From: Actinobacteria bacterium IMCC26207
GTDB lineage: Bacteria; Actinomycetota; Acidimicrobiia; Acidimicrobiales; Microtrichaceae
NCBI GenBank assembly: GCA_001025035.1
Contig: LCZK01000005.1
Coordinates: 183,306-247,305 of the forward strand
Length of the DNA: 64,000 bases
Reading direction: 5' to 3'
The notes under the pieces were generated by a model. That model had not been told where the DNA came from. It worked only from the letters and a program-made list of their open reading frames with translations, and did no database searches. This document shows, one piece after another, positions 61,683 to 64,000 of this stretch. Each line of letters starts with the position of its first letter. Within the stretch, counting starts at the first letter, position 1. Both the position numbers and the translations under genes were made by a program.

Positions 61683-63128
61683 TTAGGCCTTGGGAGCGGA
61701 GCGCTGCACGTGCACACGAACCTCGGCTGCGCCCGGATCTGATTCAACGGTGAGTCGGCCCGAGTTTGCCTGCGAGGTCACGGTTCCCCCCGTGACTGTT
61801 GCTGAGTAGCCATCTGGGTAGTGCACTGCTGGCAGAACAATGCTGGTTGGCGCAAGCACGGACTCGTCGGGCTGATAACGAAAGTAGAAATCTCCGGTGG
61901 CCGGGTCAAAGTGCTGACTGACGGGGTGGCCGGCAGTTGCTTGGGCATAGGCACGCACGAGCTGTGTGCGAACAACCTCTGGCCAGGTGCCGGGGTGATG
62001 CCAGTGCATCCAAGAGAATAGGTACTCGTCGGCAAGCTGGGTGGTGCGAGTCACGTTGAGCGGGCTCTGCGAGGCACCGAATTCGCCAAGCAAAGTAGGG
62101 GCGTTCCACCGGGTACTGACCGAGTGCGCAGCGCTAAAAACTGAACCAAAGACTGCGTCGCACAGGGCTGATGGTGCGGGGTCAGGTTGAACTGGCTCTC
62201 CGCCGTCTGTGTCGTAGCAGTAGGCGTGGAATGTGTATCCGATATTGGCGCCGGGTGCGGGTGTGTCTGGGAAAGGCTCGCCGATGTTGAATGGTGCCCA
62301 CCAGACTGCAAGGCCGGGAGCGGCTTGGTTTACCCTGGCGGTCAAGCTGGTGTACATGGCCTCGGCTTGGCGGTAACGGCCGCCACATGAGGTAACGCAT
62401 TCAAAGAATTTGTCACCTGGGAATGGCTCGTTGATCAAGTCGATTCCCATGACGTTGGTCTCGTCTTTCACCTCTGCGGCAAGCGCAGCTACCCCATCGC
62501 CATACAAGTCAATTGCACTGCGGCCTTCTGAAACTGGGACTTGGGCCCACCAGTCATTCCACTGTTGCAGCGAACGGGGCGAGAGATAATTCGCAGCCCA
62601 GCCGATAACGGCCTCGATTTCCTTTGGCGCACTCGGCGAGAGTGCGGCGGCTTCGGCCGTCGTCGCCCAGCTAGGCATTCCCCAGAAGACGTCCTGATGG
62701 AAGTCGAGCAACACCCATAGGTTCTGAGCAGTGAGCGTGTCGATGACCTGAGCGACTTCGGCCAGATAGTCCGTGTCGATCACTCCAGGTGCTGGCATCA
62801 GTTTGGCTGCCCAAACGCCGAGTCGAATGCCGTTAAAGCCGTCTGCTTGGAATTCAGCAAAATCTTGCGGCCCGAGCCATCCGTTCTCGAGGGGCGCAAG
62901 GAAGGGCTCGGACTTATTCACAACGTTGGTTCCGTGAATAAGAACCACGCGCCCGGTTGCATCCACAAGCTCGCGGTCGCGCATGTGTAGCGGGCCGATC
63001 ACATCTGCCGGCTCTGAGGTCACTGCATCGGCGGGACCCTCTGGGAAGGTGACGAGGGGTGCAGAGGTACACGCAACCGCGCTAATGAGACAGAAAACTC
63101 CAATGACAGCTATCCAGATTCCCCGCAT
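61683..63128 (-). CDS. Secreted GH5 glycosidase lipoprotein (endoglycoceramidase-like)
   Basis: This 481-residue protein has a signal peptide and lipobox (FCLISAVAC) from ATG 63128. GH5 features follow: INEPFPGD carries the acid/base Glu, LLGEFGASQ the nucleophile Glu, and VLLDFHQDVF the substrate-binding His. That layout suits endoglycoceramidase-type GH5 enzymes acting on glycolipids. The C-terminal 100 residues form a beta domain. It ends 15 bp from the convergent SDR gene. The frame opens to 63152. Confidence 0.85.
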   Translation of the reverse strand: MRGIWIAVIGVFCLISAVACTSAPLVTFPEGPADAVTSEPADVIGPLHMRDRELVDATGRVVLIHGTNVVNKSEPFLAPLENGWLGPQDFAEFQADGFNGIRLGVWAAKLMPAPGVIDTDYLAEVAQVIDTLTAQNLWVLLDFHQDVFWGMPSWATTAEAAALSPSAPKEIEAVIGWAANYLSPRSLQQWNDWWAQVPVSEGRSAIDLYGDGVAALAAEVKDETNVMGIDLINEPFPGDKFFECVTSCGGRYRQAEAMYTSLTARVNQAAPGLAVWWAPFNIGEPFPDTPAPGANIGYTFHAYCYDTDGGEPVQPDPAPSALCDAVFGSVFSAAHSVSTRWNAPTLLGEFGASQSPLNVTRTTQLADEYLFSWMHWHHPGTWPEVVRTQLVRAYAQATAGHPVSQHFDPATGDFYFRYQPDESVLAPTSIVLPAVHYPDGYSATVTGGTVTSQANSGRLTVESDPGAAEVRVHVQRSAPKA

Positions 63129-63242
63129 GTCGGAACGATAGCAAGATTCCACTTCTCGGGGCTGAGCAACTGCCCGGGTGATGGGGAACTTGGTTGGTCT
63201 TGTTCCATGTGGGGCTATTGGCGGGCTGCCTGCGTGTGGGTG

Positions 63243-64000
63243 TTAGGGGCTGGGTTTGCCGTTGTGTTGGGTGTTGAGTTGGGTGCCGGTTGGTGTGGTG
63301 ATGATGTATCTGCCGGGTTTGTTGGGGTTTTCGGTGATGGTCCAGCCGTTTGTGTGAAGCAGTGCGTGGTGTGGTTTGCAAAGAGAGACCAGATTGTTGA
63401 GATCTGTTGGACCGCCGTCTTGGGCTTCTTTGACGTGATGCAGGTCTACCCAGTTGTGTGGTGCGTCGCATCCGGGGACGACACATCCTTGGTCTCTGAT
63501 TTCTATGGCTTTGCGTTGGCTAGGTGTTGCGTAACGAACAGCGGTTCCAAGATCGAGTGGGATACCCAAAGAGTTGATGATGAGTGCTTGGATTTTGGGG
63601 TCGCAGTTCAGGAGTCGGGTAGTGCCGTCTTGGAGGCGGACACCATCTGGTGTGGTGGCGTGGACGGGGTCTGAGGCTTGAATGACAAGGGTGATGTCAG
63701 TTGCTGGGTTGTTCGTGGTTCCTGGTTGGGTGCTGATAGCTCGGCGGATGAGTTCGGTGAGGGCTTCAGCTAAGAGTTGTGGCCGCGACGGGATGATGTG
63801 ATCAGGGTTAGCTGCTTTGAGTTTGCGGTGATGTGCAACACGGCGGTCGGTTTCAGTGAGGAGTGCTGCTCGAATTGTTGCTGCTGTGTCGGCTACGAAA
63901 TCGCCATCTAAGTGGAGTTCGCCTGAGAGGCCGTCGCTCATGTTGATCCGGTTGTGGTCAGGGTTTGGTAGGTGTGCCCCGTCTGGGTCAGCAAGATCAA
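63243..64000 (-). CDS. DUF222/HNH endonuclease-family protein, 5' end outside window
   Basis: The visible 252 residues contain the C-terminal part of a DUF222 domain (PDHNRINMSDGLSGELHLDG) and an HNH nuclease domain: CVVPGCDAPHNWVDLHHVK, then NLVSLCKPHHALLH. The frame stays open past base 64000, so the ATG at 63941 is internal and the gene starts outside the window. These proteins occur in many copies in actinobacterial genomes, and some may be homing or mobile nucleases. A 90-bp gap separates it from the GH5 gene. Confidence 0.88.
   Translation of the reverse strand, partial: DLADPDGAHLPNPDHNRINMSDGLSGELHLDGDFVADTAATIRAALLTETDRRVAHHRKLKAANPDHIIPSRPQLLAEALTELIRRAISTQPGTTNNPATDITLVIQASDPVHATTPDGVRLQDGTTRLLNCDPKIQALIINSLGIPLDLGTAVRYATPSQRKAIEIRDQGCVVPGCDAPHNWVDLHHVKEAQDGGPTDLNNLVSLCKPHHALLHTNGWTITENPNKPGRYIITTPTGTQLNTQHNGKPSP

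Overview
The window is chromosomal DNA of a moderate-G+C actinobacterium, most likely a class Acidimicrobiia or related aquatic/soil lineage. Supporting content includes a SARP/AfsR-type regulator, DinB-fold proteins of the mycothiol-linked TIGR03086/TIGR03083 type, ergothioneine genes (egtB, egtD), an EthA-type monooxygenase with a SadH-like partner, a DUF222/HNH protein, a class A penicillin-binding protein, a Rip-type site-2 protease, and many GTG/TTG starts. Genus and species cannot be fixed from this sequence.

Layout. 0-13.4 kb is mixed housekeeping and accessory genes: a truncated inositol-phosphatase family gene, a Nudix enzyme, tRNA-Val(UAC), an aminoglycoside/choline-kinase-like protein next to a dimethylglycine-dehydrogenase-like flavoprotein, a SARP-type regulator divergent from a cupin/TIGR03086 pair, a SET-domain protein, a secreted phosphoesterase and signal peptidase I. 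13.5-15.3 kb is an unfamiliar membrane-anchored protein. 15.3-25.5 kb is a catabolic cluster: TetR, an acetoacetate-decarboxylase-like protein, thioesterase, aldehyde dehydrogenase and Rieske oxygenase on the minus strand; an amidohydrolase and an SDR divergent from them; then a second TetR facing an EthA-type Baeyer-Villiger monooxygenase plus a SadH-like dehydrogenase. 25.5-32.1 kb holds a cupin, a translationally coupled GT-C glycosyltransferase-egtD-egtB operon, a malonyl-CoA decarboxylase-like gene and an M50 protease. 32.2-36.5 kb is one very large FtsX-type permease with a proline-rich tail and a C-terminal PH-like domain. 36.6-50.7 kb is mostly core: ileS, a small zinc-ribbon gene coupled to a Nudix gene, nrdA-nrdB behind paired NrdR-like boxes, an oxidoreductase, and a PBP1/zinc-ribbon/membrane/histidine-phosphatase operon.

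50.75-58.3 kb looks like an acquired island. Its base composition is visibly richer in G+C, and it carries a homocysteine methyltransferase, a decayed IS3-family element, a 1054-residue lipoprotein of unknown function, half of one PIN toxin gene, a complete Phd/PIN toxin-antitoxin pair, and a protein with the Coq4 metal motif HDxxH-x11-E behind a TerB-like helical region. Native-looking sequence resumes at 58.6 kb with a membrane alpha/beta-hydrolase, an atypical SDR lacking the usual Tyr/Lys, a secreted GH5 glycosidase and the 3' part of a DUF222-HNH gene that leaves the window.

The most testable regulatory features are: heptamer direct repeats in the SARP-cupin divergent region; a 12-bp direct repeat with a 21-bp period before the amidohydrolase; an inverted repeat overlapping the -35 of the ethA-like gene; a 15-bp palindrome immediately 5' of the malonyl-CoA decarboxylase-like start; and NrdR-like boxes 31 bp apart before nrdA. 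All functional calls rest on motif recognition by eye, with no database searches.
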